DNA of 64,000 nt from CAIQPS01 sp963721365 (GCA_963721365.1 CAVRJE010000020.1:1-64000), one strand, 5' to 3'; shown: positions 1 to 9,235, counted from the first letter of the stretch. The notes: generated by a model not told the origin, from the letters alone. A program made the numbers and translations.

Positions 1-2
1 TT

Positions 3-182
3 CTGCTGGTCATTTGGATAGGACTTTTCCTCACTTGGTCCATATCCATCTGGGACATCTTCCGGCGGCACGATCTGGGCGGCGGGGCGAAGGCCCTCTG
101 GTTCGTTCTGGTGATCATCATCCCGTTCATCGGGACCGTCATCTACCTCCTGATGTGGCCCAGCAGGATACGCATGAAGTGA
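3..182 (+). CDS. PLDc_N-type small membrane protein, 5' truncated by window edge
   Basis: The reading frame is open from the window edge to a TGA. The visible 59 residues form two hydrophobic helices separated by a charged loop with the motif DIFRRHDLGGGAKALW. The same motif occurs in two full-length paralogues in this window (9571-10014 and 29503-29946), where it belongs to a phospholipase D N-terminal-like membrane module. The stop codon overlaps a GTG start (GTGA) of a separate SHOCT-domain frame. In the paralogues both modules lie in one protein, so this gene is either naturally split and translationally coupled, or carries a one-base frameshift. Function is unknown; the family is a short membrane-anchored module. 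Confidence 0.6.
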   Translation: MLVIWIGLFLTWSISIWDIFRRHDLGGGAKALWFVLVIIIPFIGTVIYLLMWPSRIRMK

Positions 183-313
183 CCGCTCTCCCCGAGGGCA
201 CAGCCGTGTCTCCGCAAACGGCGGCTCAGCAGCTCGAGACGCTTGCCCGCCTGCACGACGCCGGACACCTCACCGACGAGGAATTCGCCCGCCAGAAGGC
301 CAAACTTACCTGA
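179..313 (+). CDS. SHOCT-domain short protein (C-terminal module)
   Basis: This 44-residue frame starts at a GTG that overlaps the TGA of the preceding membrane frame by four bases. Its last 30 residues are a SHOCT (short C-terminal) domain, with the typical LARLHDAGHLTDEEFARQK pattern, also seen in the proteins at 9571-10014, 10058-10417 and 29503-29946. SHOCT domains are short two-helix modules, often at the C-terminus of membrane proteins, and probably mediate oligomerisation or contacts. Expression would depend on coupling to the upstream frame. Alternatively the two frames are one gene broken by an indel near position 178. Confidence 0.55.
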   Translation: MTALPEGTAVSPQTAAQQLETLARLHDAGHLTDEEFARQKAKLT

Positions 314-378
314 GAGACTGCTGCCGGACAAAGCGCCTGCCACCCGAGCAGTCGGGGCGGCGGCGTCGGTAAGTAGGA

Positions 379-413
379 AGAAGGGCGAGGTCCACCGGGG
401 ACCTCGCCCTTCT
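379..413 (+). terminator. Strong hairpin terminator
   Basis: A perfect 15-bp stem (379-393 with 399-413) encloses a 5-nt loop. It lies between the 3' ends of the SHOCT frame on the plus strand and the small membrane gene on the minus strand, so it can serve both directions. Confidence 0.8.
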
Positions 414-480
414 CGTTGCCGGCTAAGTCCTTGTCCTAACGCGGCCGGTTCTGTCTTCCCGGAGCCGGGGCCCCCGAGTC

Positions 481-756
481 CTACTGAATGCCCTCGACGT
501 AGCTGGTCTCGGGCCATTGCGCGGCGTCGGGCTCCAGTCCGGCCTGCCCTTCCTCCGCCATCGATCCGCGAGCCTGCTTCACGGCCTCGGTCGCCCGAGT
601 GCGGACTTCCACGTAGACCTTCTTCGCCTCAGTCGGTACATCTGCGAAGGACTCCGGGAGGCTCTTCTGAGTCTCCTGCGAGGACCGGTAGGCAAGCCAG
701 ACCGCACCCGCCAGAACGCCCATGATGAAAGCTCCGAGAACCACAACGATACGCAC
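481..756 (-). CDS. Small single-pass membrane protein
   Basis: A 91-residue protein of unknown function. The GTG start is chosen because AAGGAG lies six bases upstream; a longer frame to 858 would run into the preceding pseudogene. Residues 2-22 form one strongly hydrophobic helix (VVVLGAFIMGVLAGAVWLAY). They are followed by a charged helical region (about residues 25-65) with alternating Glu/Lys/Arg and a disordered tail. The layout resembles YtxH-like or other short membrane-anchored helical proteins, but no family can be assigned by eye. It starts 38 bases after the stop of the broken glucosidase and may once have been its operon partner. Confidence 0.6.
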   Translation of the reverse strand: MRIVVVLGAFIMGVLAGAVWLAYRSSQETQKSLPESFADVPTEAKKVYVEVRTRATEAVKQARGSMAEEGQAGLEPDAAQWPETSYVEGIQ

Positions 757-793
757 TTCAGTCTCCTTCCGGTCGTTACTGCTCCGATTCGGC

Positions 794-3520
794 TTACTGC
801 CGGGCGAAAGCTCCCTTCTTTCCCCCTTTGAGGAACTGCTCGGCATCGACACTTCCAAAGAGCTGGATCAGGAAGCCCGAGCCACCAAGCCGGTCCATCC
901 GGTCTGGTGACTGGCTCCAAGACCGGCACCGTTATCGCCGTGGAAATATTCGTAAAACCAGATATAGTCTTTCCAATTAGGGTCGGTCTGGACTTGTTGA
1001 TTCCCCAACACCGGACGCCGGCCATATTCATCCTCTGGTAAAGATCTTAATCAGACGACTACCTATTTCTTACTTACCTGGTACAGATTCATCATCCTGC
1101 CGGAGCCGGTGGGGCATTCAATTTTAAAAGCTGTCCTGGTAATACAGATGAAGTTGGATCAGGGCCCAGAGAATCAGGACATTAGTAGGCATCCAGATCG
1201 GGCCTCGCCAGTTGGAGTTACCCCCGAACATGGCTGTTTTGGATTCGGCGGGCTGGTAGTCTATTGAGAACTGCTGTCCACCCAGATCAAAAGTATTAAG
1301 GCTCTTTATAGACCTGGGGATAAAGACCGAATCCCATGAGGGCTTAAAAACTCCTTCTCATCCAGCATCCGAGATAAAACTTGCTTTAATTTCTCTAATC
1401 CGTCAATATCTATGACAGCATATATTGTCCCCCGGGGGCCTCGACGCCCAGGCCGATTGATGTTGGTGGTCAGTTCCGGAATATTCCCGGCTAAACCTTT
1501 GACCTGGGGCAGCGAAATTGGGGAGCTTCTCCATAAGTTCCCCCGGAAAGTGGTGCTGGCACAAAGGGAAAGCAGTCCCACCATGGAGCGTACCTTGATC
1601 CGTCTGGCACTGCCGTCCGGCAACCGCAGCAGGTCATAGTAGAAGCCGTCCTCTTCATCCCACATGCTGTCTCGGCCTTTAACCACGCGGTTCATGGAGT
1701 TGGCAATCCACAGGAAATGCTCATAAAACTTAATCGCCATTTCTTCATAGATCGGATTATTCAGGGCCAGTTCCGATGCAATCTCCAGCATATTCTGGCA
1801 GTACATCGACATCCAGGCGGTACCGTCGGCTTGCTCTAGGTAGCCGCCCATGGGTAACGGCGCGCTGCGGTCAAAGATGCCGATGTTATCCAGTCCCAGG
1901 AAGCCGCCTTCAAAGACATTGCTTCCGGTCCGGTCTTTGCGGTTGACCCACCAGGTGAAATTGAAGAGGAGCTTCTGGAAGGCATTTTCGAGGAATTGAA
2001 TATCTCCTTTTCCATATAGGTCTTTCTCCAATCGGTAATTAAAGATGACTGCCCAGGCATGCACCGGCGGATTTACATCGCTGAAGTTCCATTCATAAGC
2101 CGGAAGCTGACCGTTAGGGTGCAGATATTGGGAGTTCAGCATCAGGGTAAGCTGCTGCTTGGCAAAGAAAGGGTCAACCATACTTAAAGCCAGGGTGTGG
2201 AAAGCCAGGTCCCAGGCCGCATACCAGGGGTACTCCCATTTATCCGGCATCGAGATAACGTCTTCATTAGCCATGTGGTACCACTGAGCATTTCTTACAT
2301 TTACATCCTGGCCGGGTTCAGTGACGCCGTGCTTCTGAAGCCATTGCTTAACTTTGTAATCATAATGCTGTTTGCTCCAGAGCATGCCGGCCAGAGCCTG
2401 CCGCATCAACCGGGCTTCGTCTTCGGTGACCGAAGCGGGGGTGATCCCGCGGTAGAACTCGTCTGCCTCGCCGCGGCGCTGCTCGAGTAACTCGTCGAAA
2501 CCCGCGAAGTTCGTCGGCTGACTGAGCCCCTCCCGGGGCGAGATCTGTGAGCCGCAGACGGAGCACGGAGGCGCCGGCCGGCGCGACCGCGACTACGTGG
2601 TCCGCAGCGACCTTCGTACCCACGCCGCCGGGGTTGACCGCGTCCTGAAAGCCGTGGACGACACAGTCGTTGATGCCGTCCTTGACGTACGGGCCGGCGT
2701 TCGTGGTGCCGAATACCCGCTCGTTGTTTGTCTCGTTCTCGGTGAAGAGCAGTGGCGCGTCTCCCCCTCGAGGATCGCCAGCGGTCGCCCATTCCGGGTG
2801 CGAGGCCGAGCACCGCCTTGGTTCCCTTCGGCGCGGCAACCTGCCGCAGTCCCGGCCTGCCTGCCTCGTCTCCATCTGCCCAGCTCCAGGTATTGCGGAA
2901 CCAGAGCGTGGGCAGGAGATGAAGCGTCGCCACTTCCGGCCCCCGGTTCTCGACCGTGACCCGAATGAGGATGTCCTCAGACGCGGCCTTGGCGTACTCG
3001 ACGAAAACGTCGAAGTAGCGGTCGTCCGCGAAGATCCCGGTGTCTCGGAGTTCGTACTCCAGTTCCTGTTGGAGCGGCGGCCGTTCGTGGTCACGAGGTC
3101 GTCGTAGGGGTAGGCCCGTTGCGGATACTTGTAGAGCCACTTCATGTAGGAGTGCGTGGGGGTGGAGTCGAGATAGAAGTAGTACTCCTTGACGTCCTCC
3201 CCATGGTTGCCCTCGGAATTGGCGAGCCCGAACAGCCTCTCTTTGATGATCGAGTCCTCACCGTTCCAAAGCCCGAGCGCAAAACAGAGCCGCTGCTTCT
3301 CGTCGGAGAACCCGGCGAGCCCGTCCTCACCCCACCGGTACGCCCGCGACCGGGCCTGATCGTGGGTGAAGTAGTTCCAGGCGTTCCCGTCCGGACTGTA
3401 GTCCTCGCGAACAGTCCCCCACTGCCGCTCGCTCAGATAGGGGCCCCACTTGCGCCAGGGGGTGCCGGCAGCGGCCTCAGCCAGGCGTTCTTGCTCCGCG
3501 TTCGCCTTCGTCGTGGTCAT
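794..3520 (-). pseudogene. Frame-broken MGH1/GH63-like glucosidase, mosaic in GC content
   Basis: A full-length but disrupted homologue of the glucosidase at 23408-26117. Pieces in three frames can be read in order: N-terminus WRKWGPYLSERQWGTVREDY, then RYFDVFVEYAKAASEDILIR, then NETNNERVFGTTNAGPYVKD, then a long uninterrupted catalytic stretch (YHMANEDVISMPDKWEYPWY, FSDVNPPVHAW). The C-terminal pieces are MFGGNSNWRGPIWMP and YEYFHGDNGAG, ending in a TAA at 794-796. At least five frameshifts are needed. The ends (about 2410-3520 and 794-920) are high-GC, while about 920-2400 is clearly AT-richer with Lys/Ile-rich codons, so the gene is a mosaic. It may be a gene-conversion product, a decaying duplicate, or a chimeric or error-rich assembly. 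The family hydrolyses alpha-glucosidic or glucosylglycerate-type substrates. Confidence 0.75.
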
Positions 3521-3549
3521 TCGACATCACCCTTCGCCTTGTGGATGAT

Positions 3550-3843
3550 TCAACGCAATTCGAGGCCGGGGAAGCGGGCTCCGTAGCTCTCGATCACAGT
3601 GTTGAACCGGGTCACCAGGCCTTGTACCCGCAGACTCTCGATTGCATTCGCGACCTCATCACGGGGCAGGCCCGAAGCCGCGGAGAGCTGAGTGGCCGTT
3701 CTCGCCGTCGCGGATGCGATAAGGACGTCGAGCACAGCTCTTTCTTGGTCGGTGAGTGCAGAAAGGGTCTCGGCCGCCTGCTGCTGGGTCGCCGCCTGCT
3801 TGGGGGCGTTTGCCGACGCCGGTTTCGTATCTTCTTGAGGCAC
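3550..3843 (-). CDS. Winged-helix DNA-binding protein, paired with glucosidase
   Basis: A 97-residue protein. The GTG start follows GAAAGGAGT with a seven-base spacer. Residues about 40-90 fit a winged-helix fold: a helix (LTDQERAVLDVLIAS), a turn and recognition helix (TATQLSAASGLPRDEVANAI) and a wing (LRVQGLVTRFNTV). The C-terminus ESYGARFPGLELR is almost the same as in the paralogue at 23071-23421 (ASYAARFPGIRVSEG). Both paralogues sit directly upstream of a glucosidase gene, so this is probably a conserved regulator-enzyme pair. The ligand and operator are unknown. Confidence 0.65.
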   Translation of the reverse strand: MPQEDTKPASANAPKQAATQQQAAETLSALTDQERAVLDVLIASATARTATQLSAASGLPRDEVANAIESLRVQGLVTRFNTVIESYGARFPGLELR

Positions 3844-4135
3844 CCGTCCACTCCTTTCACCTCGGGGGAGTCGCCGGGCGAGCTCCGCGGTGGTGGCGTG
3901 ACCTAAGCGCGAACAAGTAGCGTAGCAGAGAGGGCCACAGAGACCCAATGGTGGCGCAAGCTTCTGTCGCGAGCGCTCGTCGGGAGCGCCGCCGGCCGCC
4001 GCTGAGCGGCCTGCGCCATGCTTGACCCCTTTGTGATACTTTCAACTTGGTTCGGCGGCGCTTGGACAGAGGACGTGAGCGCAGTACCGCTGATCTTGGG
4101 TATTCCGTCGTATACGGGGAGGAATCGAGGTCCGC

Positions 4136-5356
4136 ATGAGCCAGGATGACGCAGCGCCTGTTGTCCCGTCCGCCGAAACGTTCTCGTCGGAACCGGCGGC
4201 CGTGACCGCGGAACCGGTGACCGTCCAGATGACGGAGTCCTCGTCCGCGGGACAGGAAGGTGGAACCAAGCGGGAGGCCCTGAGCGGCCCTGTTCGGCTG
4301 CTCCTTCCCATCGCCTTGGCGGCGGGCATCATCTACGCGATGAAGTTTTCGGCCGGCATCCTCAACCCGATACTCCTCGCCCTCTTCCTCACCATGGGGG
4401 CAAGTCCTGCTCTCGCCTGGATGCGGCGCAGGGGAATGGCTGCCTGGTTGTGCATCGTGATCGTCGCGGTCGTCCTGGTGGCCGCGGTGACGTTGTTCAT
4501 GCTCATCATGCTGTCCGCCGTCACGCAATTGGACGAAAAGATGCCCGTCTACCAGGAGAACCTCCAGCAGATGGAGGCGAACGCCACCGCCTGGTTCGCC
4601 GACAGGGGCATCGACATCAGCGGCCTCACCAGCGGCTCGCTCAGCCCCGACGCCGCCGTCAGCGCGGTCAAGGGACTTCTGTCCAGCATAGTCAACGTCA
4701 TGGGCAGCATCTTCTGGATAATCCTTCTCCTTCTGTTCATGGTCGCTGAGGCGTACGCGCTCCCGAGGAGACTGGTTGATGACATAAGAACGAACGACCG
4801 GGTCACCAGGTCGTTCGCTAATTTCGGCGAGACCGTCAGGATATTCCTGTTCACCAAGGGGTGGCTGAGCGCCTTGGTCGCCGTCATGGTCACCGTCATC
4901 TACCTCGCTTTCGGCGTCGACTTTGCTGTGGTCTGGGGACTTCTGTTCTTCGTGCTCAGCTTCATCCCCAATATCGGCTTCATGTTGTCGGTCATCCCCG
5001 TGTTCTTCATAACCCTGCTGGAGTTCGGCTTCCCCCGGGCGGCAGTGGTGGTCATCCTCGTCATCGTGATCAACACTATCGTGGACAACTACTTCTCCCC
5101 CAAGATCATGGGGAAGAGCGTGGGACTAAGCACCCTCACCGTCTTCCTCTCCGTGTTCTTCTGGGGCTGGGTGCTGGGCGGACTGGGTGCGCTCATGTCG
5201 GTGCCCCTCATGCTGGCGGTGAAACTGCTCTTCTTCGATTCCTTCGAGAGCACCCGGACTATCTCCGACCTCATGGGGACGCCGGTGAGGGAACTCGGCA
5301 AGCATAAGGAGGGTAAGAAGGGCAAGGGCGAGATCGAACCGGCGCCGGCGGACTAA
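4136..5356 (+). CDS. AI-2E family (PerM/TqsA-like) membrane transporter
   Basis: A 406-residue integral membrane protein. After an acidic N-terminal tail of about 50 residues come two helices, an extended non-membrane region (about 140-195) and then the conserved block of helices with NFGETVRIFLFTKGWLSALV, FFVLSFIPNIGFMLSVIPV and DNYFSPKIMGKSVGLSTL. This is the signature of the AI-2E/PerM family (PF01594). Members export or import varied small molecules or act in Na+/H+ exchange, so the substrate cannot be read from sequence. GAGG precedes the ATG. The gene stands alone and is followed by a hairpin shared with the convergent DUF7144 gene. Confidence 0.85.
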   Translation: MSQDDAAPVVPSAETFSSEPAAVTAEPVTVQMTESSSAGQEGGTKREALSGPVRLLLPIALAAGIIYAMKFSAGILNPILLALFLTMGASPALAWMRRRGMAAWLCIVIVAVVLVAAVTLFMLIMLSAVTQLDEKMPVYQENLQQMEANATAWFADRGIDISGLTSGSLSPDAAVSAVKGLLSSIVNVMGSIFWIILLLLFMVAEAYALPRRLVDDIRTNDRVTRSFANFGETVRIFLFTKGWLSALVAVMVTVIYLAFGVDFAVVWGLLFFVLSFIPNIGFMLSVIPVFFITLLEFGFPRAAVVVILVIVINTIVDNYFSPKIMGKSVGLSTLTVFLSVFFWGWVLGGLGALMSVPLMLAVKLLFFDSFESTRTISDLMGTPVRELGKHKEGKKGKGEIEPAPAD

Positions 5357-5415
5357 CGGTTATCTCGCACATCGCCGTCGTCGCCGGCGGCAAGCAGGGC
5401 TCACAGCAGCAGTTC

Positions 5416-5453
5416 GGCCCTCTGACGGTCCGGGATGGAACCGTCAGAGGGCC
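5416..5453. terminator. Bidirectional hairpin terminator
   Basis: A 14-bp perfect stem (5416-5429 with 5440-5453) around a 10-nt loop lies between the convergent AI-2E transporter and DUF7144 genes. Confidence 0.75.
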
Positions 5454-5505
5454 GATGTCTTTCAGGGTTTGGGGTCCGGCTCCGGTGGGAGCCGCTCAGG
5501 CTACG

Positions 5506-5901
5506 CTACTCGCTACGCGCGGGCGCCTTCACGAAGGCCGCCAACACAGCGACGTACACAACGATCATGATGATCGACCAGATGGGGGTGTAGGGGATGG
5601 AGAAGAACTCCGACAACGCGGCCAGCGACGCCGCCATTATCCCCACCACGTAGCCCCAGGACTTGCCGTTCAGCGCGGCCATACCGCCAAAGAAGAGGAT
5701 GGCCCCTATGATCAGCCACCAGATGGCGAGCCCGGTGGCGTCGACGAGCATGTAGCCGCCGCTGGTGCTTTGCACGAGGTACTGGTCCTTAAAAAGCCCG
5801 ATTATCCCGGCGATCAGCTTGAAACCGCCGACGACCATCATCAGTATCGAGCCCAGGGCCACCCAACTCGACCACTTGTTCCCGCTCATGTTCCCCATCA
5901 T
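5506..5901 (-). CDS. DUF7144 family four-helix membrane protein
   Basis: 131 residues with four predicted transmembrane helices. Family signature segments are WVALGSILMMVVGGFKLIAG, LVDATGLAIWWLIIGAILFF and PYTPIWSIIMIVVYVAVLAA. The ATG follows GGAGG with a nine-base spacer. The paralogue at 6585-7139 shares the whole core but has an added Pro/Ala/Val-rich tail. DUF7144 proteins are common in Actinomycetota and have no assigned role; neighbours here suggest a general envelope or stress function. Confidence 0.75.
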   Translation of the reverse strand: MMGNMSGNKWSSWVALGSILMMVVGGFKLIAGIIGLFKDQYLVQSTSGGYMLVDATGLAIWWLIIGAILFFGGMAALNGKSWGYVVGIMAASLAALSEFFSIPYTPIWSIIMIVVYVAVLAAFVKAPARSE

Positions 5902-5990
5902 CTTCCCGATCCTCCTTCGCTCCTCTGCCTAGGATAAGTGCGGCTCCATATTCCCTAGAAACGGGAGTGCGCGCAAGCGGAGAGTTCGAG

Positions 5991-6428
5991 CTATGTGGAG
6001 GAGGACCTTCCGGCGGTCACCGCGGGCTTCGGCTGTCTCCGCCCCTGCAGAAGCATATAGACGGTCATGCCGGCAGCCATGGAGAGGCCGACGAGCCTCA
6101 CCGCGAGGTTCGGCGCCAGGAACACAGCCGACACCACCGCCGTGCCCCAGCACGACGCAACGAGAGCCAGCTTCACTCGCCACGACAGGGCGTGGCCCTG
6201 CACAGCCTGAGCCACATACCGGCCGAAGAGACGATTGGTGGTCAGCCAGGCATGCCAGCGGGTCGAACTACGGGCAAAGCAGTAGGCGGCAAGGAGGATG
6301 AAGGGGGTCGTCGGCATCACCGGCAGGACCGCGCCGACCGCCCCCAGGCCAAGCGCCAGGAAACCGGCCCCCAGAAGGGCGATCCGCTTCGCTCCGGCGG
6401 CTGCTGGCATGCGGGGGTCCAGGGTCAT
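5991..6428 (-). CDS. DUF454 (YbaN-like) inner membrane protein
   Basis: 145 residues. The first helix carries the family pattern LGLGAVGAVLPVMPTTPFIL and is followed by the conserved AYCFARSSTRWHAWL and NRLFGRYV segments, then two more hydrophobic helices. This matches DUF454/YbaN (PF04304), about 120-145 residues long, of unknown function. It is a single gene between the two DUF7144 genes, all on the minus strand. Confidence 0.8.
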   Translation of the reverse strand: MTLDPRMPAAAGAKRIALLGAGFLALGLGAVGAVLPVMPTTPFILLAAYCFARSSTRWHAWLTTNRLFGRYVAQAVQGHALSWRVKLALVASCWGTAVVSAVFLAPNLAVRLVGLSMAAGMTVYMLLQGRRQPKPAVTAGRSSST

Positions 6429-6584
6429 CCTCGTCGTCCTTGCTCACATCCGCTGTTCATAATCTATTCTCAACCGACGCCCCCCGGCCCCCGGACGGTT
6501 CCTGCGCACCCTGCTGAGAACCAAGAGGTCCGCCGTCCCGCGAGGGGCCGGCGGACCATCACTTGCACAGAATGAAAGAGGCCT

Positions 6585-7139
6585 CTACGCCTCCGGGGGG
6601 GCGACCGTTGGTTCCGCCGCGGACACGATCGGCGCCTCCACCGCGGGCGCCACGGGGGGCTCCGGTGCGGCGACGAACGGGTTCTCCTCGGCGACGACGA
6701 CCGGCTCCGCGCTCGCCGGCCCGACCGGTGGCCCTTCCGCAACGACGACCGGGTCGACGTACTCGGGCTCCAGAGGACCGTCCATGGCGACGAACCCGAT
6801 CAAGGCAAGCACGTAGAGCGCGAGAAGGACAATGGACCAGATAGGATGGACGGGGAGCATGAAGAGTTGCGAGATGATTGCCAAGGACGCCGCTACCACG
6901 CCCACGACGCGCGCCCAAGTCGCTCCTCGCACAACGTACAGGCCACCGAAAAGCAGGACCGCCCCGATGACGATATACCACACTGCAAGACCGGTTACAT
7001 CGACCAGGAAGTAGCCCGAATAGCCCTGGACTATCCACTGGTCGTTGAAGAGGCCGAAAATCCCTGAGAGTATCTGGAATACTCCGACGACCATCATCAA
7101 GATGGCCCCGATCGCGGCCCAACCCCTCCAATTCTTCAT
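6585..7139 (-). CDS. DUF7144 family membrane protein with Pro/Val-rich tail
   Basis: 184 residues. Residues 1-120 are a DUF7144 four-helix core (WAAIGAILMMVVGVFQILSG, VDVTGLAVWYIVIGAVLLFG, LPVHPIWSIVLLALYVLAL), close to the gene at 5506-5901. Residues about 125-184 are a low-complexity tail of repeated VVVAE, PPVAP and EAP units, probably a disordered cytoplasmic extension. GAAAGGAG lies ten bases before the ATG. Function unknown. Confidence 0.75.
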   Translation of the reverse strand: MKNWRGWAAIGAILMMVVGVFQILSGIFGLFNDQWIVQGYSGYFLVDVTGLAVWYIVIGAVLLFGGLYVVRGATWARVVGVVAASLAIISQLFMLPVHPIWSIVLLALYVLALIGFVAMDGPLEPEYVDPVVVAEGPPVGPASAEPVVVAEENPFVAAPEPPVAPAVEAPIVSAAEPTVAPPEA

Positions 7140-7241
7140 GGGCGGCGTCTCCTTTCACGGTGAGCGGTTATTCTCGTCGGCTCCAGTATGAAAGAGCGGG
7201 TGCCCACTTGCAAGCCGCCGCGGAAGAAGGTCCGAGCAGTT

Positions 7242-7277
7242 GCGGCTTGTGTGAGACTAGCGGCTTGTGTGAGACTA
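7242..7277. repeat. 18-bp perfect tandem duplication at the YihY stop codon
   Basis: The 18-base unit GCGGCTTGTGTGAGACTA occurs twice head to tail (7242-7259, 7260-7277). The second copy supplies the stop codon (CTA, TAG on the minus strand) of the YihY gene and the first copy repeats it downstream. It looks like a recent slippage or duplication event. Confidence 0.85.
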
Positions 7278-8354
7278 GCCGCTTCCTGAGGGCGTCGCCG
7301 GCTGATCCGGCCCCGGCGCCCCAACATCCACGTCGGGCAACTCCGTGACCGGCGCGGCATAGTCGTGGAGCACCATAGTCTTGCCCCTCCACAGGTACAT
7401 CGCCCGGTTGAACCGGACTCCGACCAGGGTGATGATGGCCATGACGTCGACCCAGAAGATGACGCCGACCAAGGCACCGATCGCACCCGCGTATTTCGCG
7501 GATCCCGTCCAGGATAGGTACATGCCGAAGAACCGGGTCGCGACGGTCCAGGCCATGGCGACGAGCAGAGTGGGGAACCAACAGTCCAGCACGCGCAGGT
7601 GGACGTCCGGCAGGACGACGAAGATCGTGACCAGCGCAAGCCAACTCACGAGGAAGGGGATCACGGCCTGTGCGACGTTTATGACGATGCCCGAGCGGCC
7701 TGTAAGGTCCTCGAGCCAGGCGATAGCCGTCCCCAGAACCAGGGAGACCACAAGTAGAACAGTGGGAATGAGAATGAGGCCGAATACAAGGAGTCGAGAC
7801 ATCACCCTGCGAAACGAGAACGCTCTCGAAACGACCCTGACGTCCCACATGATGTTGAACGAGACCTGCAGACGGACGAACAGCCGGGTGGCCCCATAGA
7901 GCAGAATCCCCAGGCTGACGATGGCGAAAGTCCTCGAGCCGGTGCTGCTTCGTATCAAGGACGTCGCGACAGTGCTGAGCATGGCGGCCATATCTTCGCC
8001 CATGTACCTGCCCAATTCATGGGTCAACCTGGCGTCCGCAGGAGGCAGTCCGCTGCCGAGCAGACGCCCCGTGATCTGGAGCGTGAGCAAGAGGAGGGGC
8101 CCCATGGAGAACAGCGCGTAGTAGGCGATGCCGGCGCTCAGAAGGGGACCGTTACGCCGGCTGTAACCCCGATACAGGTTCCAGACAAAACCGACGACAG
8201 GCATCTTGTCGATGCGACCCTTGGGATTGGGCACAGAAAGCAGGGAGCCTACCCCGTTCGACCCCTCGGGCGAGGCCTGACCGCCGACTTCGGCCGGGTG
8301 TTCGACTGGTTCGCCCTGCTGTGGGCTCTCTTCGTGGGTGCCGCCGATCGCCAA
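7275..8354 (-). CDS. YihY/virulence factor BrkB family membrane protein
   Basis: 359 residues as drawn from a TTG. The first 45 residues are hydrophilic, so an internal start is possible. The core shows the family hallmarks: AGIAYYALFSMGPLLLLTLQ, VSLGILLYGATRLFVRLQ, NIMWDVR and a six-helix bundle ending VGVIFWVDVMAIITLVGVRF. YihY/BrkB (PF03631) proteins are inner membrane proteins of uncertain role, formerly mis-annotated as RNase BN. The start lies three bases after the stop of the metallo-hydrolase gene, so the two are probably co-transcribed. A second YihY gene is at 12695-13657. Confidence 0.85.
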   Translation of the reverse strand: MAIGGTHEESPQQGEPVEHPAEVGGQASPEGSNGVGSLLSVPNPKGRIDKMPVVGFVWNLYRGYSRRNGPLLSAGIAYYALFSMGPLLLLTLQITGRLLGSGLPPADARLTHELGRYMGEDMAAMLSTVATSLIRSSTGSRTFAIVSLGILLYGATRLFVRLQVSFNIMWDVRVVSRAFSFRRVMSRLLVFGLILIPTVLLVVSLVLGTAIAWLEDLTGRSGIVINVAQAVIPFLVSWLALVTIFVVLPDVHLRVLDCWFPTLLVAMAWTVATRFFGMYLSWTGSAKYAGAIGALVGVIFWVDVMAIITLVGVRFNRAMYLWRGKTMVLHDYAAPVTELPDVDVGAPGPDQPATPSGSG

Positions 8355-8357
8355 GCC

Positions 8358-9152
8358 CTATTCCCCCGTTTGTCCCTGGGAAGCCGCCGACTCCAGCAGT
8401 CCGTCAAGTGTAATAAATTCTCCGGGGGGAAGCACGACTGTGCGAACGTCGGGGGCGTACTCCGCGGCGTACCGCAGGAAGTCGCGGGGCGGGTCCACCA
8501 GATACCGCCCATAGCACCTTCCGATCCCGAGGGGCAGGAACGTGCCCCAGTGGATAGGAATGGCCAGCCGGGGCCGGAGGATCCTCAAGGCTTGAGCGGC
8601 CGTCTGCGGCGACATGTGGTCTTCGGGCAACCGGAGACCCCACCCCCAGATGGGGAGCAGAGCCACGTCCAGCCCCTCGCTGAGATCGGCCAGGCCGTCG
8701 AAAAGCCCGGTATCGCCGGCAAAATAGATGGTGAGCGAACCGCGGATCATGTAGCCGACGGCTCCCGCCATATGGCCCCAGGGGTAGCGCTTGCCGGTGT
8801 GGTTAGCGGGCGTGGCGGTGACCGTGACGCCGCCTATCTGGAGCGCCTCCCCGGGAGCGAGTTCACGAACGTCCCGAAAGCGATATGGACGGAGGATGGC
8901 CCGAGCCCCTGGAGGCACAACCAGCGGCACGTCGCGAGGGAGCAGACGCAGGGACCGAGGATTCACGTGATCCAGATGCAGATGGGAGATGAGCACCGCG
9001 CCAAGGTCTTGAGTGACGCGCAGGTCGGGCAGGGGGCCGTGACGGGTGAGCACCGGGAATCGCCAACGGAGAACGGGATCGGTCAGGAGGCGCACACCAT
9101 CGAGTTCGATGAGAAGCGTCTCGTGTCCCAGGTATGTGATGGTCGGTTCCAC
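8358..9152 (-). CDS. MBL-fold metal-dependent hydrolase (UlaG/NAPE-PLD-like)
   Basis: 264 residues. The metal-binding motif is HLHLDH (His57, His59, Asp61, His62), followed by TPANHTGKRYPWG, a bridging aspartate in YFAGDTGLFDGL and the late histidine in IPIHWGTF. The set matches the cytosolic beta-lactamase-superfamily branch that includes UlaG-type lactonases and NAPE-PLD-like phosphodiesterases. No signal peptide. The substrate cannot be fixed from sequence. It appears co-transcribed with the downstream YihY gene. Confidence 0.8.
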   Translation of the reverse strand: MEPTITYLGHETLLIELDGVRLLTDPVLRWRFPVLTRHGPLPDLRVTQDLGAVLISHLHLDHVNPRSLRLLPRDVPLVVPPGARAILRPYRFRDVRELAPGEALQIGGVTVTATPANHTGKRYPWGHMAGAVGYMIRGSLTIYFAGDTGLFDGLADLSEGLDVALLPIWGWGLRLPEDHMSPQTAAQALRILRPRLAIPIHWGTFLPLGIGRCYGRYLVDPPRDFLRYAAEYAPDVRTVVLPPGEFITLDGLLESAASQGQTGE

Positions 9153-9172
9153 AGCGGCAAGGTCAAGAACGG

Positions 9173-9204
9173 CGCGGAGGCCGGCGTTGCCGCCGGCCTC
9201 CGCG
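9173..9204 (-). terminator. Hairpin terminator
   Basis: A 14-bp perfect GC-rich stem with a TTGC loop (9173-9186 with 9191-9204) lies just downstream of the minus-strand membrane gene at 9236-9538 and before the hydrolase start at 9152. Confidence 0.7.
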
Positions 9205-9235
9205 CGCTCGTCCTATCGTAAGAGCCTCGATGGTG

